This document shows, one piece after another, positions 1 through 6,399 of a stretch of 7,214 bases of DNA; position 1 is the first letter of the stretch, and each line of letters opens with the position of its first letter. The stretch is from Dehalococcoidia bacterium (GTDB lineage: Bacteria; Chloroflexota; Dehalococcoidia; GIF9; AB-539-J10): assembly GCA_004377135.1 (NCBI GenBank), contig SOHS01000014.1:1-7214 (forward strand). Direction: 5' to 3'. The notes under the pieces are model-generated. The model was not told the DNA's origin. It saw only the letters and a list, made by a program, of their open reading frames with translations, and did not search any database. Made by a program: the position numbers and the translations under genes.

Positions 1-121
1 TCTCTCTCCCGGGATTACGATCGGGATGGTATTGCATGGCCAACTTCCTATAGGCCTTCTTAATATCTCCATCAGAAGCGTTCCTTGGTACGCCTAAAGA
101 CCCATAGTAATCTTTATCCAT
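1..121 (-). CDS. J-domain (DnaJ-type) co-chaperone, N-terminal part only
   Basis: The reverse strand opens with an ATG at 121-119 and reads 40 codons without a stop to the window edge. The product starts MDKDYYGSLGVPRNASDGDI, followed by a KKAYRKLA helix, the invariant HPD tripeptide (residues 32-34) and RNPG. This is a canonical J-domain (helices I-III), which stimulates the ATPase of DnaK/Hsp70 in the cytoplasm. The rest of the protein lies outside the window, so full DnaJ (Gly/Phe region, zinc fingers) cannot be told from CbpA-like or other short J-proteins, and I give no gene symbol. The start is fixed by the usual position of the DYY..LGV motif close to the N-terminus. The Shine-Dalgarno is weak. 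A good minus-strand promoter lies about 60 bp upstream. The gene diverges from the CODH/ACS operon and shows no obvious functional link to it. Confidence 0.93.
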   Translation of the reverse strand, partial: MDKDYYGSLGVPRNASDGDIKKAYRKLAMQYHPDRNPGRE

Positions 122-179
122 TTACTTCGATGCAATTGCCAGAATTTTGCTGTCCGCCTGCTCCCCAATATTCATAGAA

Positions 180-209
180 ATTATAGCAAAGCGGTGACGT
201 CAGCGTTAA
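180..209 (-). promoter_or_regulatory. Candidate sigma70-type promoter for the J-domain gene
   Basis: Read on the minus strand, 185-180 is a perfect TATAAT, and TGC just upstream (188-186) makes an extended -10. A partial -35, TTAACG (4 of 6 matches to TTGACA), lies at 209-204 with an 18-nt spacer. Transcription would begin near 173, leaving a leader of about 50 nt before the ATG at 121. The position and direction fit the divergent J-domain gene. This is a motif match only. Confidence 0.6.
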
Positions 210-220
210 TCACCCCTTGC
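186..220. repeat. Imperfect inverted repeat in the divergent control region
   Basis: Arms 186-197 (GCAAAGCGGTGA) and 210-220 (TCACCCCTTGC) are nearly complementary around a 12-nt centre. The perfect 8-bp palindrome TGACGTCA (195-202) overlaps the left arm. The repeat covers the spacer and -35 of the candidate minus-strand promoter, where a repressor could bind. It does not match the CIRCE heat-shock operator. Its role as an operator is inference. Confidence 0.35.
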
Positions 221-250
221 TTCTTTCTCAGCTAAAAGGAGCTTTCAACA

Positions 251-271
251 CGCTATAGCGGATACAGCCGC
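251..271. repeat. Short overlapping dyads upstream of the acsE promoter
   Basis: CGCTATAGCG at 251-260 is a perfect 10-bp palindrome. It overlaps a second small dyad, GCGG (258-261) with CCGC (268-271). They lie 30-50 bp upstream of the -35 box of the acs operon promoter, a position where an activator or regulator could bind. Short palindromes also arise by chance, so this is only a candidate. Confidence 0.25.
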
Positions 272-300
272 CAAGCTCGTTACAAAGGCTAACAAGTAGT

Positions 301-329
301 TTGACAAGGAGGTCTTTCTTTGCTATATT
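301..329 (+). promoter_or_regulatory. Strong sigma70-type promoter for the acsE-cdh operon
   Basis: A perfect -35 TTGACA (301-306) is followed after exactly 17 nt by TATATT (324-329), with TGC (321-323) directly before it as an extended -10. The predicted transcript starts near 336, giving an untranslated leader of about 40 nt before the acsE ATG at 378. It lies immediately before the first gene of the operon in the right orientation. A bacterial consensus this good argues for a bacterial host although several genes are archaeal-like. Not experimentally shown. Confidence 0.75.
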
Positions 330-364
330 GCGATGGTTTATCCAAGACATCGAACCAATAAATC

Positions 365-369
365 GGAGG
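365..369 (+). promoter_or_regulatory. Shine-Dalgarno site fixing the acsE start
   Basis: GGAGG sits 8 nt before the ATG at 378. This supports 378 rather than the in-frame ATG at 333, which lies at or before the predicted transcription start and has no well-spaced ribosome site. The N-terminus from 378 (MVIIGEN) also lines up with the family's usual MLIIGER start. Confidence 0.85.
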
Positions 370-377
370 TACTCGCT

Positions 378-1265
378 ATGGTCATTATTGGAGAAAACAT
401 ACATGTCATAGCTCAGGCAGTTTCCACAGCAATAAGGGAGAGAGATGCCAGAGTAATCCAGGATCTAGCTAAAGCCCAAACTGAAGCTGGAGCCGACTAC
501 GTTGACTTGAATGTTGGCCCCATGAAAAAAGACACCGAAGAGACCATGCAATGGCTGGTCAACGCAGTTCAGGAAGCTACTGATTTACCTTTGTCCATAG
601 ATACCCTGAATCCTGTGGCTATGGAGGCAGGCCTGAAAACTTGCAAGCGGAAGCCTCTACTTAACTCTGCCTCAGGGAAAAGTCTCTCAAAAGAGCAAAT
701 GCTTCCTTTAGCCCAAAAATATAGCTGCGATGTGGTGATTTCAGTAATGACGGACAAGGGAATGCCTCCAGATGTTGAGTCCAAGATAGAGAGTATTATG
801 GACACGGTTGCCTATGCTAATGAATTGGGAATTCCTAACGAGAACATCTGGGTTGACCCCATACTACTTCCCATCAGCACAGCTGGAGAGGGCCAGAGGT
901 TCACTGTGATAAATCTAGAATTTATCAATATACTCGAGGATGTTTTGCCCGAGATTAAATCCACAGTAGGGCTTTCCAATACATCCAATGGCGTGCCAGA
1001 TGAACTTAGGCCGCCTCTTAACCGTACGTATATGGTCATGCTCGAGAGGAATAGGCTTCATTCTGCCATCGCTGACCCTTTGGATAAGGAACTTATTAGC
1101 TTGACCAAGGGAGGGATGCCCGAAATTGTCGAACTTATTTACAGAACCATGGATGGGGAAGACATAGCCCTCTCTTCCCTGTCTCAAAAGGAAATTGAAT
1201 ATGTTAAGACGGCCAAGGTCCTTATGGGAGAGACCTTGTACTCCGATGCCTGGCTTGAAAGTTAA
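378..1265 (+). CDS. acsE: Methyltetrahydrofolate:corrinoid/iron-sulfur protein methyltransferase
   Basis: This cytoplasmic TIM-barrel (pterin-binding family) enzyme transfers the methyl group of 5-methyl-tetrahydrofolate to cob(I)amide on the corrinoid iron-sulfur protein. Compared from memory with the Moorella thermoacetica enzyme, the first 165 residues align without gaps. DLNVGP falls at 43-48, and the folate-site residues Asp75 (SIDTLN), Asn96 (LLNS) and Asp160 (WVDPILLP) share the same numbers. GLSNTSNG at 198-205 supplies Asn201, matching Asn199, which is linked to N5 activation. The protein has 295 residues against about 262 in Moorella. The excess is an insert of about 30 residues near the C-terminus (roughly 242-272), before the conserved ETLYSD end. 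It is the first gene of the operon, 13 bp before cdhD, whose product is half of its methyl acceptor. AcsE is typical of bacteria. Archaea usually feed the corrinoid protein from methyl-tetrahydromethanopterin without it. Confidence 0.95.
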   Translation: MVIIGENIHVIAQAVSTAIRERDARVIQDLAKAQTEAGADYVDLNVGPMKKDTEETMQWLVNAVQEATDLPLSIDTLNPVAMEAGLKTCKRKPLLNSASGKSLSKEQMLPLAQKYSCDVVISVMTDKGMPPDVESKIESIMDTVAYANELGIPNENIWVDPILLPISTAGEGQRFTVINLEFINILEDVLPEIKSTVGLSNTSNGVPDELRPPLNRTYMVMLERNRLHSAIADPLDKELISLTKGGMPEIVELIYRTMDGEDIALSSLSQKEIEYVKTAKVLMGETLYSDAWLES

Positions 1266-1278
1266 GGAGGGTAAAGGA

Positions 1279-2184
1279 ATGGAATATAAAGCACCAACGG
1301 AAGAGTATACCGGGGTAGTTAGAGAGGTAACGATTGGGAAGGGAAGAAAGAGCTTGAAGATAGGGGGAGAGAATATTCTCCCCTTTCATTTTTTTGACAA
1401 AGGATCAAATCCCAATCCGGTAAAGTTTGCCCTGGAAGTCCTTGATATGGAACCTCAGGATTGGCCAGAACACCTAATTCAGCCTTTTAAAAATGTGATA
1501 GCCGACCCAGTGAAATGGGCCAAGAAATGTGAAGAGCTTGGCGCAGATGCAGTGTTTCTCCGTCTTGTAAGTACCGATCCGGCAGTGAAGGATAGTTCTG
1601 CGGACGAAGCGGCAGCTCTGGCAAAAAGGATAGCCGAGGCTATAGACATTCCCTTGATTATTTACGGCTCCGGTGATGATAAGAAAGATGCCGAGGTCCT
1701 ACCCAAAGTCGCCGAGGCTTGCGATGGCATGAATCTACTTATAGGACCGGTTCAAAAGGAAAACTATGAGGTTGTAGGAAAGGCACTCTTAGACCACGGA
1801 CACAATGCTAGCGCCCTAAGTCCTTTGGACATAAATTTGCTTAAGGAATTAAATGTAAAACTTTGCAAGTTTTTCCCCGCTGAAAAGATAGTTATCGATC
1901 CTGAAGCCGCTGCATTAGGCTACGGTATGGAATACAGTTTTTCTCTAATGGAAAGGGTGAAACAGATTGGGATAATCACCAAGGATAATATGACAATGAT
2001 GCCCCTTATCGCTGACCTAGGAGGAGAATGCTGGAAGACAAAGCAGGCTAAGGAAGACAAGGAACAAGGATTGCTCTGGGAAGGAATAACAGCGCTATCG
2101 TTTCTACTGGCTGGGGCAAATATTATTGTTTTTCGACATCCTGAAACCTCGAGTCTAATGAAGAAAATAACGGAGGTGAAGTGA
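1279..2184 (+). CDS. cdhD: Corrinoid/iron-sulfur protein small (delta) subunit
   Basis: This is the small subunit (CdhD/AcsD family, TIM-barrel fold) of the heterodimeric corrinoid iron-sulfur protein, which carries the methyl group from AcsE to acetyl-CoA synthase. The start at 1279 has a strong AAGGAGGG (1264-1271) overlapping the acsE stop. An ATG at 1195 would lie 71 bp inside acsE and has no support. The product has 301 residues, close to the family's 310-320. Visible family features are the N-terminal segment ending LKIGGENILPFHFFD, the VIDPEAAALGYGMEYSFSLM strand and loop, and the C-terminal LLWEGITALSFLLAGA stretch followed by FRHPE. No Fe-S cysteine motif is present, as expected because the cluster is on the large subunit. 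Its partner gene (cdhE/acsC) lies at the far end of the operon, beyond the CODH/ACS genes, which is unusual. The name acsD would be equally valid. Confidence 0.95.
   Translation: MEYKAPTEEYTGVVREVTIGKGRKSLKIGGENILPFHFFDKGSNPNPVKFALEVLDMEPQDWPEHLIQPFKNVIADPVKWAKKCEELGADAVFLRLVSTDPAVKDSSADEAAALAKRIAEAIDIPLIIYGSGDDKKDAEVLPKVAEACDGMNLLIGPVQKENYEVVGKALLDHGHNASALSPLDINLLKELNVKLCKFFPAEKIVIDPEAAALGYGMEYSFSLMERVKQIGIITKDNMTMMPLIADLGGECWKTKQAKEDKEQGLLWEGITALSFLLAGANIIVFRHPETSSLMKKITEVK
2172..2179 (+). promoter_or_regulatory. Shine-Dalgarno site deciding the cdhA start
   Basis: GGAGGTGA within the last codons of cdhD lies well placed for the ATG at 2187 (9 nt after GGAGGT). A GTG at 2181, overlapping the cdhD stop as GTGA, is only 3 nt from GGAGGT, so ATG is preferred. 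Either way translation of cdhD and cdhA is probably coupled. Confidence 0.75.
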
Positions 2185-2186
2185 GA

Positions 2187-4496
2187 ATGGCAGTAGCTGA
2201 AAAAAAGCTATCAAAGAAATTAGAGGAGATTCATGAGAGGATAAAAGCGGAGGTTCCCTGGGAACCGTTAGGTCCCACTCCGATGCCGGAAATCCCTGAC
2301 CTCAGACAGTGGGATATGAGGTTATTGAAAACTTATGCGCCTTTTTACGCGCCATTCTGTGATTTATGTTGCTTCTGTACCTACGGTAAGTGTGACCTCA
2401 CCGAAGGAAGAAGAGGCGCCTGCGGTATTGATATAGCTACTCAGCAGGCAAGGTTTGTACTTCTCGCTTGCTTGATGGGATGCTCCGCTCATTCCGCTCA
2501 TGCTGGACACATTCTGGAGTTTCTGATTGAGAAGCATGGTCCAGATAAGAAGATAGACTTAGGCGGGTCAATCAATATCGAAGCACCAAATATAAGGACA
2601 GTTGTAGGCTTAAAACCTGAGACTCTGGGAGACCTTCAAATAGCTCTAGAGTATGTCTTCAAGGAAATCGCTCATCTTCTTGATTCTTGCCATACGGGGC
2701 AAGAGGGAAGCGCTCTGGACTATGAATCCAAGGCCTTGCATGCCGGCATGCTAGATCACGTTGGAATGGAAGTAGCTGACATCGCTCAGATTGTCGGGTT
2801 TAACTACCCCACTTGCGTTGCTGATACACCTCTGGTTGATATGGGATGGGGTGCAATAGATAAGAGTAAGCCTGTAATTTTAGTATCAGGACACAATCCA
2901 GCTACGTCAACGGTGTTGATTGACTACCTCAGGGAACACAACCTTGAAGACCAGGTGGAGGTCTGTGGTCTGTGTTGCACTGCACTGGAAACAACCAGGT
3001 ATTCGGACAAAGCCAAAATAGTCGGTCCTCTTTCCCGTGCGCTTTTCTTCATGAGGGCAGGCATTGCCGATGTGATAATGACTGACGAGCAGTGCATCAG
3101 AACAGATACGCCTCAGGAAGCAGCCAAGGTGGGTTCAGCACTTATCGCCTCCCTGGACAAGGCTATGTATGGACTTGAGGATGCCACTGAAATGGATACA
3201 GATGAGATAGTAAGGCGAATGGTGGATAATAAGGAGCAGTTCGCCATCCTGGACTCTCCCAAGGCGGCCGAGGTGGCGGTCAGAGTCGCCATGAAAATCG
3301 CTCCCCAGAGAAAGAAGGAATGGTTAACGGAAGAAGAAGCCATAGAGCTGGCTAAGAAGTGTACTAATTGTGGCATGTGTGAGCAGGTGTGTCCCAACCT
3401 CTTTAATATTGGCGGTGGTATAACTGAGGTCGCCAAAGGTAACTTTGACTTAATAAGGCAGCAATTTCTGCAATGTATTGGCTGCGGTAAATGTGAAGAG
3501 GAGTGTCCCAATAATGTTTCTATCTTTAAGATAATGCAGACAGCAGCAAGCATGGAGACCTGGAAGTGCAGGGCTGGACGCGGTCCAATTATGGATACCG
3601 AGATAAGGAACGTTGGTGCACCTCTAACCCTGGGCACAATCCCGGGAGTTATTGCTTTAGTAGGCTGTTCTAATTACCCCAATATAGAGGATATTGCCGA
3701 CATGGTGGATGAATTCGCCAGGAGAAAGTATATCGTGGTTCTCACAGGTTGTGCTGCTATGGTCGCCGGAATGAAAAAGGACAAAGATGGCTTGACAGTG
3801 TACGAAAAATACCCTCCCGACTTTGACGGTGGCGGCGTAGTAAACATTGGCTCTTGTGTCGCCAATGCTCATATCTCTGGAGCAGCAATAAAAATAGCCA
3901 ATATCTTTGCTGCCCTTCCCCTGAGAGGCAACTACGAGGTCATGGCCGATTACGTGCTTAATCGAGTAGGTGCTTGTGGAGTAGCCTGGGGAGCATACTC
4001 CCAGAAGGCAGCTTCCATTGGCACAGGGTTTAACAGGCTGGGTGTTCCTGTTGTTTTGGGACCTCATTCCTCCAAGTATAGAAGGCTATTCCTCTCCAGG
4101 AAGGAAGAGGACGACTGGAAGGTTATGGATGCCAGAAAGAGGGAGATTGTGGATACCGTGGAGCCAGCACCTGAGCACCTAGCTTATGTATGTGAGACTA
4201 AAGAGAAAGCCATGCCCATGATGGCCAAGCTTTGCATAAGAAGAAACGATACTCCCCAGGGAAGAGCGATAAAATTGAACCACTATATTTCCCTGTACAG
4301 GAAATATATTGGAGCCGGCCTTCCTGAAGATATTCACCTATTTGTCCGCAGGGATGCCGATATTCCACTGGTCTATAAGAAAGAAGTGCGAGCACACCTA
4401 CAGGAAATCGGCTGGCAGCCCAGGGAGCCCATTGGATTGCCTACCTTAATTGGCACCTATCCCACCAAGGTTCCTGTGGATGCAGTGATACACTAG
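2187..4496 (+). CDS. cdhA: Archaeal-type carbon monoxide dehydrogenase alpha subunit
   Basis: Catalytic subunit interconverting CO and CO2 with low-potential electrons at a Ni-4Fe-4S C-cluster. The 769 residues match the archaeal CdhA length. In order: a cysteine-rich N-terminus (Cys58, 61, 62, 64, 69, 79) for the B/D clusters; histidines 102, 105 and 108 for the proton path; HTGQEGS and ESKALHAGM motifs typical of CdhA; C-cluster ligands His236 (SGHNP), Cys263 or 264 (CGLCC), Cys303 (DEQC), Cys494 (GCSN), Cys522 (TGCAA) and Cys557 (GSCVAN); and Lys607 (SQKA), the likely acid-base lysine. Between Cys303 and Cys494 lies a ferredoxin-like insert with two CxxCxxCxxxC sets (392-402 and 430-440). 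Bacterial CooS/AcsA lacks this insert, and it marks the archaeal type. The gene begins 2 bp after cdhD and ends in tandem stops TAG TAA. CdhB follows, as in methanogen cdhAB. All ligands are present, so the enzyme looks functional. Confidence 0.97.
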   Translation: MAVAEKKLSKKLEEIHERIKAEVPWEPLGPTPMPEIPDLRQWDMRLLKTYAPFYAPFCDLCCFCTYGKCDLTEGRRGACGIDIATQQARFVLLACLMGCSAHSAHAGHILEFLIEKHGPDKKIDLGGSINIEAPNIRTVVGLKPETLGDLQIALEYVFKEIAHLLDSCHTGQEGSALDYESKALHAGMLDHVGMEVADIAQIVGFNYPTCVADTPLVDMGWGAIDKSKPVILVSGHNPATSTVLIDYLREHNLEDQVEVCGLCCTALETTRYSDKAKIVGPLSRALFFMRAGIADVIMTDEQCIRTDTPQEAAKVGSALIASLDKAMYGLEDATEMDTDEIVRRMVDNKEQFAILDSPKAAEVAVRVAMKIAPQRKKEWLTEEEAIELAKKCTNCGMCEQVCPNLFNIGGGITEVAKGNFDLIRQQFLQCIGCGKCEEECPNNVSIFKIMQTAASMETWKCRAGRGPIMDTEIRNVGAPLTLGTIPGVIALVGCSNYPNIEDIADMVDEFARRKYIVVLTGCAAMVAGMKKDKDGLTVYEKYPPDFDGGGVVNIGSCVANAHISGAAIKIANIFAALPLRGNYEVMADYVLNRVGACGVAWGAYSQKAASIGTGFNRLGVPVVLGPHSSKYRRLFLSRKEEDDWKVMDARKREIVDTVEPAPEHLAYVCETKEKAMPMMAKLCIRRNDTPQGRAIKLNHYISLYRKYIGAGLPEDIHLFVRRDADIPLVYKKEVRAHLQEIGWQPREPIGLPTLIGTYPTKVPVDAVIH

Positions 4497-4528
4497 TAAC
4501 AGGGAAAATGGTTTAGAAGGAGGAGAAT

Positions 4529-5080
4529 ATGAGTGCAGTAATACCACGCCACAGAGTAAATGTCTTAACGGGAATCAAATCAGCCAGGCTGATCGAAGAC
4601 CCAGTGGAGTATGCCAATCTGATTAAGAAGGCCAAAAGACCACTTCTTGTAGTTGGTCCTCTCTTGCTGGCATCTACGGCTGATGGCAAAATTCTTATGG
4701 AATATGCCTTGGATATCGCTAAGGCCTGCAATATTCCAATATGTGCGACAGCCCAGACTAAAGGGAGGATCGTGGAGTTGGGAGTACAGCCAGATTGCGT
4801 TTACGATACCGTCGAGATAGTAAATGCTCTTAAAGACCCTGACTGGCAGGGAGTTAAGAAGGAGGGAAACCACGACCTGGTGATGTTTTTCGGCATAAGG
4901 TCTGATCTTGGTAACCAAGGTCTTTCCACACTCAAACACTTCGCACCTCATCTAAAAACCATGACGCTGTGCAAGCATTACTTCCCTCATGCCAACTATT
5001 CACTCCCTAATTTCAAAAAGGATACGAAGTGGCAGGAGTTCTTAGAGAACCTGATAGCCAATTTGAAGAAAGGAGACTAA
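4529..5080 (+). CDS. cdhB: CODH/acetyl-CoA decarbonylase-synthase epsilon subunit
   Basis: Small subunit that binds CdhA to form the archaeal-type alpha2-epsilon2 CODH. It has a Rossmann-like (DHS-like) fold, and its exact role is unsettled; it is thought to assist electron transfer or a flavin. The 183 residues are near the family's usual 170. Recognisable parts are the KRPLLVVGP first strand and turn (36-44), DLVMFFGIRSDLG (116-128), LSTLKHFAPHLKTMTLCKHY (132-151) and the SLPN turn (158-161). AAGGAGG at 4517-4523 precedes the ATG by 5 nt. The gene sits 32 bp after cdhA and 6 bp before cdhC. Bacterial CooS/AcsA-type CODHs have no epsilon subunit, so its presence confirms that the whole archaeal-type CODH unit is present rather than an isolated alpha subunit. 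Confidence 0.93.
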   Translation: MSAVIPRHRVNVLTGIKSARLIEDPVEYANLIKKAKRPLLVVGPLLLASTADGKILMEYALDIAKACNIPICATAQTKGRIVELGVQPDCVYDTVEIVNALKDPDWQGVKKEGNHDLVMFFGIRSDLGNQGLSTLKHFAPHLKTMTLCKHYFPHANYSLPNFKKDTKWQEFLENLIANLKKGD

Positions 5081-5086
5081 AGGAAA

Positions 5087-6334
5087 ATGGAAGGCGAATT
5101 TCATGTAGATATAGGACCTCAGTACGAAGGGGAGGTGATAAGGAAAGAAGATCTATACATCGAGTTCGGTGGGCCAAAAGTAGCACACAAGTTTGAATTA
5201 GCTACAGTTAAAAGTCCTGATGAAATAGAGAATGAGAAAGTAGAGATTATCGGCCCGGACATAAGCGATTTGCAACCTTACGATGAAGGGAAAGGCGGTG
5301 GTAGCTATCCTATTGCCGTTCTAGTAGATGTTGCCGGAGGGGAACTGGACAAGGATGCCGAAGCAATTATCGAGAGAAGGATTCATATGTTCACCAACAT
5401 GATTGAGGGCTGGTATCACATGAATCAAAGGCAGGACGTATGGATGAGAATAAATAAAGACTGCTATAAGAAAGGCTTTACTTCCCTGCGGGAATTGGGG
5501 GAAATTTATATCTTGCTTTATACATCAGAAATGCCAATCATTGAGAGCATCCAAGTAACCATTATCACCGATGAAAAAAAGATAGAGGAGCTTCTCCCCC
5601 ATGCTTTGGAAGTTTATGCCGCCAGAGATGAACGGGCGAGGACCTTGAATGATGAGGATGTGGATACTTTCTACGGTTGCGTTCTATGCCAGAGTTTCGC
5701 CCCAACTCACATCTCTATCATAACTCCCAATAGAATTGCCAACTGTGGAGCTATAAACTGGTTTGACGGCAGAGCCGCTGCCAAGATTGACCCTGATGGG
5801 CCTATATTTGTTATACCAAAGGGGGAGCTTATAGATGCTATAAAAGGTGAATATTCAGGAGTGAATGCAATTGAAGCCGAAAAGTCTCTGGGAAATTACG
5901 ATAGAGTTTATCTATATAGTGCATTTGAGCACCCCCATACATCTTGTGGCTGTTTCGAAGCAATTGTATATTACATTCCTGAAACAGATGCCTTTGGAGT
6001 GGTGAACAGAGATTTCAAGGGCGAAACTGTAATTGGAGAAACATTTTCCCACATGGCCGGTGACACTTCTGGAGGAAAACAGATAGAAGGAAGATTAGGA
6101 ACCGGACTGGAGCAACTGAGGTCTCCCAAATTCATCCAGGCGGATGGGGGCCTGGCCAGGATAGTGTGGATGCCCAAGGAGATAAAGGAAAGGTTTAAAG
6201 ATGCCCTGGAAGCCAAAGGACTCTACGATAAGATAGCCACAGAGGAAGACGTTAAAAACGTGGATGAGCTTCTAGAGTTCTTAGAAAAAGTGGGGCATCC
6301 TTGGCTAAAAGGGGAAGTAGAGCTTCCAACATAA
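5087..6334 (+). CDS. cdhC: Acetyl-CoA synthase beta subunit (short CdhC type), with an A-cluster Cys-to-Ser change
   Basis: Makes (or cleaves) acetyl-CoA from a methyl group, CO and CoA at the Ni-Ni-[4Fe-4S] A-cluster. The 415 residues correspond to the C-terminal two domains of bacterial AcsB (about 730 residues); the N-terminal CODH-docking domain is absent, as in archaeal CdhC, and it is also shorter than methanogen CdhC (about 460-470). The Cys287-Gly288-Cys289 motif for the distal nickel lies exactly 89 residues after Cys198, the spacing of Moorella Cys506 to Cys595. Cys198, Cys201 and Cys220 match Cys506, 509 and 528, and Phe204 matches Phe512. The expected third cubane cysteine (Cys518) is Ser210, codon TCT at 5714-5716, and no other cysteine lies between 201 and 220. 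The NWFDGRAA and HPHTSCGCFE blocks are intact. A Shine-Dalgarno (AGGAG, 5071-5075) lies inside the end of cdhB. The family call is secure; the effect of Ser210 is unknown. Confidence 0.95.
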   Translation: MEGEFHVDIGPQYEGEVIRKEDLYIEFGGPKVAHKFELATVKSPDEIENEKVEIIGPDISDLQPYDEGKGGGSYPIAVLVDVAGGELDKDAEAIIERRIHMFTNMIEGWYHMNQRQDVWMRINKDCYKKGFTSLRELGEIYILLYTSEMPIIESIQVTIITDEKKIEELLPHALEVYAARDERARTLNDEDVDTFYGCVLCQSFAPTHISIITPNRIANCGAINWFDGRAAAKIDPDGPIFVIPKGELIDAIKGEYSGVNAIEAEKSLGNYDRVYLYSAFEHPHTSCGCFEAIVYYIPETDAFGVVNRDFKGETVIGETFSHMAGDTSGGKQIEGRLGTGLEQLRSPKFIQADGGLARIVWMPKEIKERFKDALEAKGLYDKIATEEDVKNVDELLEFLEKVGHPWLKGEVELPT

Positions 6335-6399
6335 ATAAAAGAATGAATTAAAAGATGAAATTCATAATCCTATCTCAGTTTTAATTGAGGAGGTTTGCT
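6335..6399 (+). other. AT-rich spacer with inverted repeat between cdhC and cdhE/acsC
   Basis: This is the largest gap inside the operon. It holds a perfect 8-bp inverted repeat, AATTAAAA (6346-6353) with TTTTAATT (6379-6386), enclosing a second small dyad, ATGAA-A-TTCAT (6355-6365). It then gives a strong Shine-Dalgarno, GAGGAGGT (6387-6394), abutting the right arm. The stem is all A/T with a 25-nt loop and no following U-run, so it is not a convincing terminator. It could tune translation or transcript stability of the last gene, or be chance in AT-rich DNA. No convincing promoter was seen. Confidence 0.4.

Noticed and set aside
122..220. CIRCE heat-shock operator for the J-domain gene
   Set aside because: The inverted repeat present does not resemble TTAGCACTC-N9-GAGTGCTAA.
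333..377. N-terminal extension of acsE from ATG at 333
   Set aside because: The ATG lies at or before the predicted transcription start and has no properly spaced ribosome site. The ATG at 378 has GGAGG 8 nt upstream and matches the family's N-terminus exactly.
122..377. Cobalamin riboswitch upstream of the operon
   Set aside because: A B12-dependent pathway made this worth checking, but there is no recognisable B12-box sequence and the predicted leader is only about 40 nt.
1195..1278. Longer cdhD start overlapping acsE by 71 bp
   Set aside because: The extra 28 residues come from acsE coding sequence in another frame and resemble nothing in the family. The ATG at 1279 has a strong Shine-Dalgarno.
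2181..2186. GTG start for cdhA overlapping the cdhD stop
   Set aside because: It is only 3 nt from GGAGGT, whereas the ATG at 2187 is 9 nt away. It would add just two residues.
3113..3637. 174-codon minus-strand open frame inside cdhA
   Set aside because: It lies wholly antisense to a strongly conserved Fe-S and C-cluster region of cdhA, and its translation is low-complexity with no recognisable family. The same applies to the other antisense frames inside the cdh genes.
6346..6386. Rho-independent terminator after cdhC
   Set aside because: The stem is all A/T, the loop is 25 nt long, and there is no U-run after it. acsC follows in the same direction with its own ribosome site.
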